Source: an uncultured Clostridia bacterium
GTDB lineage: Bacteria > Bacillota > Clostridia > Saccharofermentanales > Saccharofermentanaceae
Assembly (NCBI GenBank): GCA_946407705.1
Contig: CAMJPC010000001.1
Location: 248,001 to 312,000, forward strand
Direction: 5' to 3'
DNA: 64,000 bases
In this document: piece by piece, positions 18,162 through 27,486 of the stretch
Numbering within the stretch: position 1 is the stretch's first letter
Layout: every line of letters starts with the position of its first letter
Position numbers and translations under genes: made by a program
Notes under the pieces: generated by a model
Told to the model about the DNA's origin: nothing
The model's input: the letters and a program-made list of their open reading frames with translations, nothing else
Database searches by the model: none

Positions 18162-19091
18162 TCAGATCGAAAAGAATTCTCTTGCCTGAGCTTTATTATC
18201 CTCTACGGCTTTCTCAAGTTCTTCCTTGCTTGAGAAAGCCTGTTCAGGTCTTAAGAACTTCATCAGTTCGACCTTGATCGAAGCACCGTAAACGTCTTCG
18301 TCGAAATCGAAAATGAAAGTCTCGACAACATCGTCGACGGCATCCTCCACGGTCGGCCTTCTGCCGACGTTCGTAACGCCAAAGAGCACGCGGTTTCCGA
18401 GTGTTACTCTCGAACAGTAAACTCCGCGTCTTACTACAAACTTGTCTTCGGGAACTTCCAGATTTACTGTCGGGAATCCCATGAGGCGTCCCGCCTGCTT
18501 GCCGTGAACGACACGTCCCGAATAAGAATAGTAACGGCCTCCGCACATTTTCGAAGCAAGCTCAACATCGCCTTCAGACAATGCTTCCCTGAGCCATGAT
18601 GTGGAGATCTTGCGGTCCGTGCCCTCAAGGATCCGGTCAGGTATCACGCGAAGGCTCATCATGTTTTTCTTTGAATAATCCTTGAGGAAAGCAATGTCAC
18701 CTGATGCATCTTTTCCGTATCTGTAGTCGCTTCCGGCAAACAGCGCGGCAGCGCCTGTTCTCGTAAAAAGGATCTGCTTGCAGTATTCCTCGGGACTCAT
18801 GTCCTTTACCTGAGGAAAGTTAAGAACGAGCATCTCGTCGACGCCCATTTCCTCAAGCATCTTGAGGCGTTCTTCCATCGTGTACAAGAGCCTGTCCTCA
18901 CCGTTTTTGCCGAGGTTCCTGAAAGTCTGTACGCATGAGAGAAGCCCGCTGTTTTCGGCAAGACGGACAGTAGCTTTGATTATGTCGATATGCCCCTGAT
19001 GAAGGCCGTCAAACATTCCGAGCGCAATAACGCGTCCTCCCGGAATAAACGGAAGATTATCCAGACTGTATTTTGAGCAGACTTTAATCAT
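18162..19091 (-). CDS. ribF: Bifunctional riboflavin kinase / FAD synthetase
   Basis: A 309-residue enzyme that phosphorylates riboflavin to FMN and adenylates FMN to FAD. The N-terminal nucleotidyltransferase half has VIALGMFDGLHQGH (residues 20-33) and ISTSWLREAL; the C-terminal kinase half has GKQAGRLMGFPTVNLEV, GVYCSRV and NVGRRPTV. Length is normal. It overlaps truB by eight bases and is last in the rimP-ribF operon, the usual Firmicute arrangement. Confidence 0.96.
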   Translation of the reverse strand: MIKVCSKYSLDNLPFIPGGRVIALGMFDGLHQGHIDIIKATVRLAENSGLLSCVQTFRNLGKNGEDRLLYTMEERLKMLEEMGVDEMLVLNFPQVKDMSPEEYCKQILFTRTGAAALFAGSDYRYGKDASGDIAFLKDYSKKNMMSLRVIPDRILEGTDRKISTSWLREALSEGDVELASKMCGGRYYSYSGRVVHGKQAGRLMGFPTVNLEVPEDKFVVRRGVYCSRVTLGNRVLFGVTNVGRRPTVEDAVDDVVETFIFDFDEDVYGASIKVELMKFLRPEQAFSSKEELEKAVEDNKAQAREFFSI

Positions 19092-20019
19092 TCGCGAAAA
19101 GCCTTTCTATCCTCATTACCTTTTTGCCGTCTTCATTTGCAGGGTAAACTACAGCTATCGTATTGCCTTCGAATACCGCGCGGTAAAATGTTCTTTCTGG
19201 TTTTACTTCAACACCTTCAAATGCGATCTTTCTGCCGAAGCCAAGATCTTTTGCCTGACGCGCATCAAGGACCACTTCGGGTATGTGTGATATCGCCGTT
19301 GATGGATCCTGAAGGAATGAATGATCACCTGCTTCAGCCATCTTGGATAGTTCATCCGGAGTAAATGCTCCGGCGACATCGAAAGGTCCGTTCTTAGTCC
19401 TTCTGAGCGTCTGTGCATGAGCTCCATAACCTAAAAGTTCACCGCAGTCGGTGCAGATGGTCCTTATGTAAGTCCCTTTCGAACATGCGCACGTAAACTC
19501 AACGGCAAAGCCCTTTTCAAGTGTCTCTATCTTATCAATGGTGAGACTGTATATCTTTATCTTTGCAGGCTTGAGTTCTGCTTCCACGCCTTTTCTTGCA
19601 AGGTCATAGGCCTTGACGCCGTCGATCTTTTTCGCGGAATACATTGGAGGCTTCTGCTCAGTACGGGAAGCAATTTCAGCGAACGCATCACGAACTTTCG
19701 CAAAGTCAGACGCTTCGAGTTCTTTAAGTTCGGTCTCCGAAGGATAATTCTCGGAGATTATCTCACCTGTGAGATCACCGGTATCCGTCTCTGCTCCGAA
19801 GATGCAACGGCACTTGTACTCCTTGTCGTAGCCTTCGCAGAAACGCAGATATTTAAGTCCCTTGCCGCAGAATACGGGAAGAAGTCCGGTCGCAAACGGA
19901 TCAAGCGTTCCAAGGTGACCGACTTTACGTGAACCGATGAGCTTTTTTACGAATCCGTCAGTCTTGAAGGACGTCCATCCTTCCGGCTTGTCTATGAGGA
20001 TGACTCCGTCAAAGCTCAT
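19084..20019 (-). CDS. truB: tRNA pseudouridine(55) synthase
   Basis: A 311-residue TruB that makes pseudouridine 55 in the T loop of tRNAs. Residues 7-16 read ILIDKPEGWTSF, the active-site motif KVGHLGTLDPFATGLLP holds the catalytic Asp near 40, and KPPMYSAKKIDGVKAYDLAR and CSKGTYIRTICTDCGELLG follow. The ATG overlaps the nrnA stop as ATGA, indicating coupled translation. Confidence 0.97.
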   Translation of the reverse strand: MSFDGVILIDKPEGWTSFKTDGFVKKLIGSRKVGHLGTLDPFATGLLPVFCGKGLKYLRFCEGYDKEYKCRCIFGAETDTGDLTGEIISENYPSETELKELEASDFAKVRDAFAEIASRTEQKPPMYSAKKIDGVKAYDLARKGVEAELKPAKIKIYSLTIDKIETLEKGFAVEFTCACSKGTYIRTICTDCGELLGYGAHAQTLRRTKNGPFDVAGAFTPDELSKMAEAGDHSFLQDPSTAISHIPEVVLDARQAKDLGFGRKIAFEGVEVKPERTFYRAVFEGNTIAVVYPANEDGKKVMRIERLFAND

Positions 20020-21083
20020 AAGAGTTTTTCCACACGCTCCCTGACCTCATCAGCAAGAGCGTCTATCTTCCTGTCTCTTACGGTGAAACCGGCCGCGCGC
20101 AGGTGTCCGCCGCCGCCGTAAAGTGATGCGAATGCAGCAGAATTGAAGCTGTCGTTGGATCTGACGTTGCCCCTGATCTCGCCGTTCTCGAGTTCACGCA
20201 AAACGATCGCGACCTCGACACCGTCAACGTCCCTTAATGCGGAGACGACGTCATCCACGCCGTCAGGGCCGGCACCGTATTCCTTGAACATGGAATAAGG
20301 AACGACACTTATCGCAAACTTGTCACCGCAAAGGAATTCGGCCTTCGAGCGTGCAGCCGCGGAAAGCCTGAACTTAGACTTTTTCTTGAGATCGAAAAGG
20401 TTATAGCAGACGGATGATATGTCTCCTCCGAGAGCCATAAGCTCACCGGCCGAGACGAGTGTCTCGGGACAGGTATTCTGGTATGTGAATCTTCCGGTAT
20501 CGGTAACCATTCCCGCAATGAGACAACCCGCGCAGAGCCTGTCTGCGAGCGCACTTACGGGTTTGCCCAGAAGCTTCGCCATTGAACAGATGACGTAGTA
20601 TACGAGTTCACATGCAGACGATGCTTCAGGATCGATCCACATGTTGTCGGCACGGGTGCTTACGGAAGCATGGTGATCGATGATGATCTTATCGGGGCAC
20701 TTATCGAAAAACTCTCCGCAAACGCCCATCCTGTTTGATTCAGAGATATCGACGGAAATGGCTCTCATGTACTTGCGGTCAAATACCATTCCGCTTTCCC
20801 TGAAAGCTCTCGTGACATCGGTATCGGCCGAAAGATCGATGAGAAGTCCTGAGACTCCCAGGAAATTCATGTTCTCGGGGAGTTCCTCAGGCATTGCCAC
20901 ATATGCTTCCACTCCGATCATGCGAAGTGCTTCGCAAAGACCGCAGGCAGAACCGACGCAGTCACCGTCAACGCTCTTGTGAAGGAAGATAAGGCACACG
21001 CCATTCTCCTTCTTGAGAGCGGCAGCCATGTCAATGAGCTGTCTTGCTATGCGTTCAGAATCTGCCAGATACTTGTCAATCAT
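20016..21083 (-). CDS. nrnA: DHH-family nanoRNase / pAp phosphatase
   Basis: A 355-residue DHH/DHHA1 phosphoesterase of the NrnA type, which degrades short oligoribonucleotides and 3'-phosphoadenosine-5'-phosphate. Motifs are LHKSVDGDCVGSACGL (metal ligands), IDHHASVS (the DHH motif), AGMVTDTGRFTYQNT and the C-terminal GGGGHLRAAGFTV. ATG at 21083 overlaps the end of rbfA by eight bases; the longer in-frame reading from 21158 would lie wholly inside rbfA and is rejected. Its place between rbfA and truB is conserved in Firmicutes. Confidence 0.93.
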   Translation of the reverse strand: MIDKYLADSERIARQLIDMAAALKKENGVCLIFLHKSVDGDCVGSACGLCEALRMIGVEAYVAMPEELPENMNFLGVSGLLIDLSADTDVTRAFRESGMVFDRKYMRAISVDISESNRMGVCGEFFDKCPDKIIIDHHASVSTRADNMWIDPEASSACELVYYVICSMAKLLGKPVSALADRLCAGCLIAGMVTDTGRFTYQNTCPETLVSAGELMALGGDISSVCYNLFDLKKKSKFRLSAAARSKAEFLCGDKFAISVVPYSMFKEYGAGPDGVDDVVSALRDVDGVEVAIVLRELENGEIRGNVRSNDSFNSAAFASLYGGGGHLRAAGFTVRDRKIDALADEVRERVEKLL

Positions 21084-21504
21084 TTTCGTTACCGGAATCT
21101 CCTTCGCCGGATGCTCCGGCATTCCCGCGCTTCTCACGCTCTGCACGTCTTCTCTCATCTTCGGCTATCGTCTTTTCGATGAGGGCATCCATGCGCGCTG
21201 CTTCATCAAGCGTGTTGTCCAGCTTGAAATGCAGTTCGGGAGCAACTCTGAGCTTGACCTCCTGTACCGTCTCATAGCGGATGAATCCCTTGGCGTGCTC
21301 GAGCGCGTCCATCGCATCCTTCTTGGTCTTCTCGTCTCCGTAAACGGATATGAAGACTGTGGCATGCGACAGATCCGAGCTCATCTTGACGCCTGTGACA
21401 GAGGTCATGAAGGGAACCCTGGGGTCCTTCAGCCTCGTCGCTATGATCGTTGAGATGACTTTCTGGATCTCATCTCCGACTATTTCGGGTCTTCTTCTTT
21501 TCAT
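21076..21504 (-). CDS. rbfA: 30S ribosome-binding factor A
   Basis: A 142-residue RbfA, which assists late 16S rRNA processing of the small subunit and cold adaptation. RRPEIVGDEIQKVIS at the start, LKDPRVPFMTSVTGV, and the KH-like fold ending LRVAPELHFKLDNTLD are typical. A charged tail of about 25 residues (rich in Glu, Arg, Gly) follows the core. It starts three bases after infB. Confidence 0.95.
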   Translation of the reverse strand: MKRRRPEIVGDEIQKVISTIIATRLKDPRVPFMTSVTGVKMSSDLSHATVFISVYGDEKTKKDAMDALEHAKGFIRYETVQEVKLRVAPELHFKLDNTLDEAARMDALIEKTIAEDERRRAEREKRGNAGASGEGDSGNEND

Positions 21505-21507
21505 CTA

Positions 21508-24450
21508 TCAGTCTCTTGCAACCTCGATATTGCCATAAGCCTCGATAACGTCACCGACCTTGATGTCGTTGTACTTCTCAACCGTAAGACCGCACTCGTG
21601 TCCTGCAAGAGCTTCCTTGACGGAATCCTTCTCATGCTGGAGAGAACCGAGTTCACCCGTGTAAACGACAACGTCATCTCTGATGACTCTGACCTTGGTG
21701 CCGCGGGTGATCTTACCGTCGGTGACATAGCATCCGCCGATGGTTCCGATGCCGCTGACCTTGAACAGCTGTCTGACTTCGGCATGACCTGTGATGACTT
21801 CCTCGATCTTGGGAGCAAGCATACCCTTCATGGCGTTCTCGACATCCTCGATCGCGTTGTAGATGACGCTGTAGAGTCTGATATCTACGCCTGTTTCCTT
21901 AGCCTTGTCGATGATCATCTGGTTAGGACGTACGTTAAATCCGATGATGATGGCGTTGGATACGTCAGCAAGAACGATATCGGACTCGTTGATCGCGCCG
22001 ACACCGCCGTGAACGACCTTGACCTTGACCTCGTCGTTGGAGAGCTTTTCGAGGGACTGCTGAACAGCCTCAACAGAACCTCTGTCGTCTGCCTTGATGA
22101 TGATGTTGAGATCCTTGACGTCACCTGCGGCCATCTGTGCAGCGAGTGTCTCAAGGCTCATCTTGGAAGATCTGTGGAGCTGCTCTTCACGCTGCTTGAT
22201 CTTTCTCTTCTCAACGAGCTGACGTGCCGTCTTGTCGTCTGTTACGGAATAAAGCAGTTCGCCTGCTTCCGGAACTTCAGGGAGACCCAGGATCTCGACA
22301 GGTACTGAAGGACCTGCCTTCTTGATGGGATTACCCTTATCGTCGTACATGGCTCTGACGTTACCCATGATAGGTCCGCATACAACGGTGTCGCCCTGCT
22401 TGAGGGTACCGCGCTGTACGAGTACGGATGCGACAGGACCTCTGTTCTTGTCGAGCTGAGCCTCGATGACGGCACCCTTCGCCTGACCTGTAGGATCAGC
22501 CTTGAGCTCCATGACATCTGCAGTAAGCAGAACGTTCTCGAGGAGTTCATCGATGCCGATGCCCTTCTTTGCGGAGATCGGGACCATGATCGTGGATCCG
22601 CCCCACTCCTCGCAGATGAGCTCGTAGTTTGTGAGTTCCTGCTTTACCTTATCCGGATTTGCGCCCGGCTTATCGATCTTGTTGATGGCAACGATGATCT
22701 CAGTGTTTGCAGCCTTGGCGTGGTTGATAGCCTCGATCGTCTGAGGCATGACGCCGTCGTCTGCAGCAACTACGAGGATGGCGATATCCGTGAACTGTGC
22801 ACCTCTCGCTCTCATCGTGGTGAATGCTTCGTGACCCGGAGTATCGAGGAATGTGATCTGGCGGCCCTTGAGTCTAACGGTGTAAGCACCGATCTTCTGC
22901 GTGATTCCGCCTGCCTCGCCTTCGATAACGTTTGTTGAACGGATCCTGTCGAGGAGTGATGTCTTACCATGGTCAACGTGACCCATGACAACGACGACCG
23001 GCGGCCTCGGCTGGAGGTTCTCGGGATTGCCCTCACCGTCATCGAAAAGGATGTCCTCTTCATTCTTCTCTTCAAGAAGTTCAGCATTGATGCCGAAAGA
23101 ATCGGCAACGAGACATGCAGTATCGAAATCGAGTTCCTGGTTGATCGTAGCCATTACGCCGAGCTTCATGAGAGCCATGATGATCTCGGAGCTCTTCTTG
23201 CCGATACCTTCCGCAAACTCCTTAACGGTGATGAATGCAGGGATCTTGATCTCTGTTATCGTCTGCTGCTCGTCAGAGTATTCCTCAGACTGCTTCTTCT
23301 TCTTTTTCTTGTATGAATAATCATCATATTCACCATCTTCATTTACACGGCCGTTAAACTGCGCGTTCCTGTTCTGGTGACGCTTGTCGGCAAAGCTTCC
23401 CTTGCCGTTGCCTTCTCTGCGCTCGCTATCATTATGCTTCTTGTCGAAAGCACTCTTCTCGGCATAGTTGGTCCTGCTCTTCTTGACCTCATCGATGGGA
23501 GACTCTGCCTTAGGTCTTGCGGGACGTCTGAACTGGTTCTTCTGACCGGGCTCCTCGTCCTTGTCCTTGTCGAATCCGCCACCGCCATGGCCGCCGCCCT
23601 GGTAACCGCCGCCACGCTGAGGACCTCTGCCTCCGCCGTAGCCGCCCTGGCCGCCCTGGCCTCCCTGACCGCCGTAACCGCCGCCGCTTCTTGCAGGGCT
23701 CTTTCTGTCACGTCCGGTATATGTAATGATCGTAGAACTTCTGATCGTCTCTCCTCTTGCGGGAGCGTCACCGAGAGATACGACCGCAGATGAAAGCCTC
23801 GGCCTCGGTGCGGGTCTTACGATATTGCTCTCAGCAGGAGCGGGTTCTTCTGTTTTCGCAGGCTCGGCAGCAGGTGCCTCGGGCTTTGTCTCCTCAGCCT
23901 TTGCGGGTTCTTCTGCCTTGGGAGCTTCAACAGGCTGCTCGGGCTTAGCCTCTTCAGCCTTTGCGGGCTCTTCAGCCTTAGCGGGCTTCTTTGCTTCCTT
24001 AGTCTCCTTGACTTCCTCGGAAGCCTCTGCCTTTGCTGTCTTTGTTGCCTTCTTGGCAGGCTTCTTTGCAGGAGCATCTTCCTTTGCAGCCTCAGCATCA
24101 GCAGCCTTCTTGGTACGCTTTGCAGGCTTTGCCTCAGCGTCCTTCTCAGCTTTCTCTGCCTTCTCTGCAGTCTTAGTGGTCTTAGCCTTTTCGGAAGTCT
24201 TTGCCGTCTTCTTTGCGGGAGCTGAATCCTCGGTCTTCTTAGCTTCCTTCTTTGCAGGCTTCTCTGCATCAGGCGCCTTCTCCTGTGCTTCAAGCGCAGG
24301 TGCAGGTGCGGATGCAACAGCCGCAGGAGCAGCCGTAGCCTCGTCGCCCTTATCGGACTTCTTGTGGACTCTTCCGAGCCTCATTTTCTTATTGCCTGAG
24401 ACGCCTCCGACTGTAAGACCGTTTTTCTTGTTCTCGCTGTCTTCACTCAT
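21508..24450 (-). CDS. infB: Translation initiation factor IF-2 with long low-complexity N-terminus
   Basis: A 980-residue IF-2, the GTPase that places initiator tRNA on the 30S subunit. The first 225 residues are Ala/Lys/Glu/Pro low complexity, followed by a Gly-rich patch (about 255-300, [22 protein letters not shown] runs) and a Lys-rich linker. Then come IF2_N ([26 protein letters not shown]), the G domain ([32 protein letters not shown]) and domains II-IV ([28 protein letters not shown]). The Gly-rich patch is unusual for IF-2. ATG at 24450 overlaps the ylxQ stop as TGATG; the TTG one codon earlier is rejected. Confidence 0.97.
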   Translation of the reverse strand: MSEDSENKKNGLTVGGVSGNKKMRLGRVHKKSDKGDEATAAPAAVASAPAPALEAQEKAPDAEKPAKKEAKKTEDSAPAKKTAKTSEKAKTTKTAEKAEKAEKDAEAKPAKRTKKAADAEAAKEDAPAKKPAKKATKTAKAEASEEVKETKEAKKPAKAEEPAKAEEAKPEQPVEAPKAEEPAKAEETKPEAPAAEPAKTEEPAPAESNIVRPAPRPRLSSAVVSLGDAPARGETIRSSTIITYTGRDRKSPARSGGGYGGQGGQGGQGGYGGGRGPQRGGGYQGGGHGGGGFDKDKDEEPGQKNQFRRPARPKAESPIDEVKKSRTNYAEKSAFDKKHNDSERREGNGKGSFADKRHQNRNAQFNGRVNEDGEYDDYSYKKKKKKQSEEYSDEQQTITEIKIPAFITVKEFAEGIGKKSSEIIMALMKLGVMATINQELDFDTACLVADSFGINAELLEEKNEEDILFDDGEGNPENLQPRPPVVVVMGHVDHGKTSLLDRIRSTNVIEGEAGGITQKIGAYTVRLKGRQITFLDTPGHEAFTTMRARGAQFTDIAILVVAADDGVMPQTIEAINHAKAANTEIIVAINKIDKPGANPDKVKQELTNYELICEEWGGSTIMVPISAKKGIGIDELLENVLLTADVMELKADPTGQAKGAVIEAQLDKNRGPVASVLVQRGTLKQGDTVVCGPIMGNVRAMYDDKGNPIKKAGPSVPVEILGLPEVPEAGELLYSVTDDKTARQLVEKRKIKQREEQLHRSSKMSLETLAAQMAAGDVKDLNIIIKADDRGSVEAVQQSLEKLSNDEVKVKVVHGGVGAINESDIVLADVSNAIIIGFNVRPNQMIIDKAKETGVDIRLYSVIYNAIEDVENAMKGMLAPKIEEVITGHAEVRQLFKVSGIGTIGGCYVTDGKITRGTKVRVIRDDVVVYTGELGSLQHEKDSVKEALAGHECGLTVEKYNDIKVGDVIEAYGNIEVARD

Positions 24451-24797
24451 CAAATGTCATCCTCCTCGTTGATGCCCTCAAGAAGATCGGAGATCCCCTT
24501 TGCGAAGGCTTTATCAGTAACGGCGACGATCGCCCTTGAAGGCTTTCCGAGCGCGATGCCCAGGTCGTCTGATGTTCCGAACCTGAAGCACGTTACTGCG
24601 TTTCCTGTTACTTTTTCACTTTTCTCCGCGGCACCAAGGAGTTTGTCCAGGGTGTTGCGCGATATGTCGCGGCTTATTATCAAAAGCTCAGCCTTGCCTG
24701 CACCAAGCGCAGAAATAACGCCTTCCGCTCCCGATATGACCTTTCCGGCCCTCTGGGCCATTCCGAGCATTCCGAGTACGCGCTGTTTAGCGTTCAT
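24450..24797 (-). CDS. ylxQ: L7Ae-family RNA-binding protein YlxQ
   Basis: A 115-residue L7Ae/L30e/S12e-fold protein that binds kink-turn [38 protein letters not shown] and the terminal [20 protein letters not shown] are characteristic. It overlaps ylxR and infB by one base on each side, in the invariant nusA-ylxR-ylxQ-infB order. Confidence 0.93.
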   Translation of the reverse strand: MNAKQRVLGMLGMAQRAGKVISGAEGVISALGAGKAELLIISRDISRNTLDKLLGAAEKSEKVTGNAVTCFRFGTSDDLGIALGKPSRAIVAVTDKAFAKGISDLLEGINEEDDI

Positions 24798-25078
24798 TAA
24801 GCTTCCGCCTTCTCTGCCGCCGCGAGCATCTCCTGTGCGAGGGCTTTTGCCTCCTCGTCAGTTATTGCCCTGCGGAGTCCCTTGGAAAGCCTTGCGGCCT
24901 TCTTGAGTTCCGCCTTTATGCATTCTTCATTCCTGCAAAGATAAGATCCCCTGCCGGGTACTTTTCCCGTCGGATCGTAAACTATGCTTCCGTCAGCCAG
25001 CGAAACAACACGGAGAAGATCTCCCTTGTCTTTCGTTGCCCTGCAGCACACACAGCTTCTTTGCGGTTTCTTCTTCAT
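24797..25078 (-). CDS. ylxR: YlxR (DUF448) RNA-binding/regulatory protein
   Basis: A 93-residue YlxR with RSCVCCRATKDKGDLLRVV (CxxC), YDPTGKVPGRGSYLC and a Lys-rich helix. The family binds RNA and has been linked to RNase P and to gene regulation in Bacillus. It is joined to nusA and ylxQ by one-base stop/start overlaps. Confidence 0.94.
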   Translation of the reverse strand: MKKKPQRSCVCCRATKDKGDLLRVVSLADGSIVYDPTGKVPGRGSYLCRNEECIKAELKKAARLSKGLRRAITDEEAKALAQEMLAAAEKAEA

Positions 25079-26259
25079 CAGCTCTCGGATTCTCCCTTGC
25101 CTTCTTCCTCGTCAACGACCTGGAAGCCGTCTGTGAGAACCTTAGCAGCCTCATCAGACTCGTCGGACTCCTTACGGATGTCGATCTTGAAGCCTGTAAG
25201 TCTTGCAGCAAGTCTTACGTTCTGTCCGCTCTTGCCGATAGCGAGAGAGAACTGCTGGTCGGGAACGATGACCTTGGCGTGACGCTCAACGGTACCGTCC
25301 TCGTTTGTGGAGATCTCTGTGTCAACTCTTACAACCTTTGCAGGCTGGAGAGCCTCACTGATGAACAGAGCTGCGTCTTCCTTCCAGTCGACGATGTCGA
25401 TCTTCTCATCGGAGAGCTCGTTCATGATCTGCTGAACACGCTGTCCGCGCTGGCCTACGCAAGCACCCTTAGCGTCGATGTCGGGATCTCTGGAATAAAC
25501 AGCGACCTTGGATCTTGAACCGGGTTCACGTGCAACGGACTTGATGATGACGTCGCCATTCTTAATCTCGGGTACTTCGAGCTCGAAAAGCTTAGCTACC
25601 AAAGCGGGAGCCGTTCTTGAAAGAACAACGGAAGGTCTGCCGTTAGCTTCCTCAACGCCGGTAACGAGGAACTTCATGATTCTGTCCTGATCATAGTGCT
25701 CGTTGCGGTTGTTGCGGATCTGGCCGTCTCTTCTTACGATCGCCTCTGCACGGCCGATGTTAACGTAAACGTTTCTAGCATCCTTACGGACGATGGTTCC
25801 GGAAGTGATCTCGCCGATCTTGCCGGAGAACTCGTTCTGGATCTTTGTGCTCTCTGCATCTCTCAGTTTCTGGTTGATGGCATTCTTTGCAGCACCTGCA
25901 GCAAGACGTCCGAGGTCTTCTACGTCGATACCGATCTCGATCTCGTCTCCGATGTCGACATCCTCGTAACCGACTGCCTTAGCGTCCTCAAGTGAGATCT
26001 CGTTTGCGGCGTCCAATACCTCGTCAACGATCTCAACGAGCTTATATACATAGATCTCGCCGGTCTCACGGTCGATCTCTGCATTAACGGTCTTGATGTC
26101 CTGCCTGTTACCGCCGAACTCTCTCTTGTAAGCGGCAACGATTCCGCTCTCGATTGCCTGGAAAACCTCTTCCTCGTTAATGTCACGCTCTTCTGCGAGC
26201 AGCTTAACGAGGTCGACTATAGTCTCTCTGGGTTCCTCTTCGTTCTTTCTCTTAGCCAT
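25078..26259 (-). CDS. nusA: Transcription termination/antitermination factor NusA
   Basis: A 393-residue NusA without the C-terminal acidic repeats of E. coli, as usual in Firmicutes. The N-terminal RNA polymerase-binding domain, an S1 domain (about 130-200, SGTIVRKDARNVYVNIGRAEA) and two KH domains (GACVGQRGQRVQQIM and SLAIGKSGQNVRLAARLTG) are in order. The acidic/Ser tail is short. GGAGG is 11 bases before ATG; 38 bases separate it from rimP. Confidence 0.97.
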   Translation of the reverse strand: MAKRKNEEEPRETIVDLVKLLAEERDINEEEVFQAIESGIVAAYKREFGGNRQDIKTVNAEIDRETGEIYVYKLVEIVDEVLDAANEISLEDAKAVGYEDVDIGDEIEIGIDVEDLGRLAAGAAKNAINQKLRDAESTKIQNEFSGKIGEITSGTIVRKDARNVYVNIGRAEAIVRRDGQIRNNRNEHYDQDRIMKFLVTGVEEANGRPSVVLSRTAPALVAKLFELEVPEIKNGDVIIKSVAREPGSRSKVAVYSRDPDIDAKGACVGQRGQRVQQIMNELSDEKIDIVDWKEDAALFISEALQPAKVVRVDTEISTNEDGTVERHAKVIVPDQQFSLAIGKSGQNVRLAARLTGFKIDIRKESDESDEAAKVLTDGFQVVDEEEGKGESES

Positions 26260-26297
26260 CCTGAAAGTGACCTCCTGTAGTACTGTTGATAAACCTT

Positions 26298-26762
26298 TTA
26301 AAATTCAATATGTCTTACAGCCTTGGCAATGTCGCTCAAAGCAAGCTCATATTCCTTACCGTCTGAAGCCCTTAGCTTCACTTTATCTTCCTCTGCGGCT
26401 TCACAGACGCAGGAGAATTCCTTGATACCGTCAATGGGCGCGTAAAGTGACACGTCGAGCGTCTCGCCCATGTAACGCTGATAATCCGAGACCGTCTCCA
26501 AAGGTCTCGTGAGTCCGGGCGAAGACACTTCGAAATAGTCGTAATCCGAGCCCAGCTCCTTTTCGAGCACGGAGTCCGTGGCGATACTGACCGCCTCGCA
26601 GTCGTCGATGCCCACTCCGCCCTTCTTGTCGACATAGAGCCTTAAGAACATCTTGCCGCCCTCTTTGGCATATGAAGCATCGACCAAGTCGAGACCCAGC
26701 TCCTTTACCAACGGTTCAGCTATATCAAACGCTTTTTGCGCCGTCTTGGACCTCTTGCCCAT
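26298..26762 (-). CDS. rimP: Ribosome maturation factor RimP
   Basis: A 154-residue RimP, needed for 30S assembly. Motifs are EPLVKELGLDLVDASYAKEGG, LRLYVDKKGGVGIDDCEAVS and YFEVSSPGLTRPL. The start is ATG at 26762, seven bases after GGAGG; the longer reading to 26792 includes the ribosome-binding site. It opens the rimP-ribF operon and is preceded by a terminator-like leader. Confidence 0.95.
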   Translation of the reverse strand: MGKRSKTAQKAFDIAEPLVKELGLDLVDASYAKEGGKMFLRLYVDKKGGVGIDDCEAVSIATDSVLEKELGSDYDYFEVSSPGLTRPLETVSDYQRYMGETLDVSLYAPIDGIKEFSCVCEAAEEDKVKLRASDGKEYELALSDIAKAVRHIEF

Positions 26763-26783
26763 GAATAAGCCTCCAAAGTCTTC

Positions 26784-26819
26784 CAAAAACAAAGAACGGA
26801 CTTGTTACCAAGCCCGTTC
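26784..26819 (-). terminator. Terminator-like hairpin in the rimP leader (possible attenuator)
   Basis: On the minus strand GAACGGGCTTG (26809-26819), loop GTAA and CAAGTCCGTTC (26794-26804) form an 11-base stem with one G-T pair, followed by TTTGTTTTT (26785-26793). It lies only some 20 bases before the rimP ribosome-binding site, with no minus-strand gene before it, so it can only stop the rimP-nusA-infB transcript itself. A second copy of AAGTCCGTTC at 26840-26849 could pair with GAACGGGCTT and prevent the terminator. Confidence 0.65.
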
Positions 26820-26849
26820 AAAAAAATAAATATCTTAATGAACGGACTT

Positions 26850-26878
26850 ATATTATCACATCATATTAAAGGGTGCAA
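26850..26878 (-). promoter_or_regulatory. Candidate promoter of the rimP-nusA-infB operon
   Basis: TTGCAC (26873-26878) and TAATAT (26850-26855) are 17 bases apart on the minus strand. If used, RNA would begin near 26843, inside the upstream copy of the AAGTCCGTTC repeat, which matters for the attenuator reading. Confidence 0.45.
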
Positions 26879-26997
26879 ACAGAAAAAGATTCTGATTTTC
26901 TTAACAATTGGCTATTCATTTAATTTGGCAATTAAAGTAAAATGGACATATCCAGAAATTCCTATGGAAATAAAAATCCACAAAGGAGAAAACATTT

Positions 26998-27405
26998 ATG
27001 ATCAAAGTTATTGCAGGTCCCAAGGGAACAGGCAAAACGGCTAAACTTGTTGACGATATCAACGAAGTAGCCAGAACAGACAGCAACGTTGTATGCATCG
27101 AGCGCGGCAACCGTCTCGACCAGCTCCTTAAACCCAACGTTCGTCTCGTCAATATGAAGGAATACCCCGTTCAGGGTTTTGACCAAGTTTTAGCATTCGT
27201 CTGCGGCATCTGCTCCAAGGACTACGACCTTACACATATCTACATCGATGCTATCTGCAAGATCGCTGACGACTACAATTTCGACAATCTCGGCACATTC
27301 CTCGGAAAGCTCGAAGCTTTCCTCGCTGACAAGCCGATCACAGTCACACTGCTTCTCAGCGGTGACACAAACGCAATCCCTGATTCAGTCAAGAAGTTCT
27401 TCTGA
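26998..27405 (+). CDS. Small P-loop ATPase-like protein of unknown function
   Basis: A 135-residue soluble protein that begins with a Walker A motif, GPKGTGKT at residues 7-14, after a hydrophobic strand IKVIA. A Walker B-like strand may be DLTHIYIDAICKI near residues 77-89, and VTLLLSGD near 115 could be a later strand of the same fold. It is too short for a full AAA or ABC ATPase. AAGGAG lies nine bases before ATG. It is a single gene, divergent from rimP and followed by a hairpin terminator. I do not recognise the family; a small nucleotide-binding protein is all that can be said. Confidence 0.75.
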   Translation: MIKVIAGPKGTGKTAKLVDDINEVARTDSNVVCIERGNRLDQLLKPNVRLVNMKEYPVQGFDQVLAFVCGICSKDYDLTHIYIDAICKIADDYNFDNLGTFLGKLEAFLADKPITVTLLLSGDTNAIPDSVKKFF

Positions 27406-27428
27406 TCAGGAGTCAAAACAAGTAGCCC

Positions 27429-27458
27429 ATGCCCGGCTCCTTAGGGTCCGGGCATTTA
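27429..27458 (+). terminator. Hairpin terminator after the P-loop gene
   Basis: ATGCCCGG (27429-27436) pairs with CCGGGCAT (27448-27455); TTAAATT follows. The T tract is broken, so strength is uncertain. Confidence 0.5.
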
Positions 27459-27486
27459 AATTAGATAACTACAAGGAGGGTATGTT

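Noticed and set aside
18155..18170. Terminator between serpin and ribF
   Set aside because: Only six bases separate the convergent stops and no hairpin with a T tract is seen.
23726..24472. Ser/Ala/Phe-rich plus-strand open frame
   Set aside because: Antisense of the Ala/Lys/Glu low-complexity part of infB; composition explains the lack of stops.
26784..26819. Terminator of an unseen upstream minus-strand gene
   Set aside because: The only sequence before it on the minus strand is the intergenic space in front of the divergent P-loop gene, which is on the plus strand.
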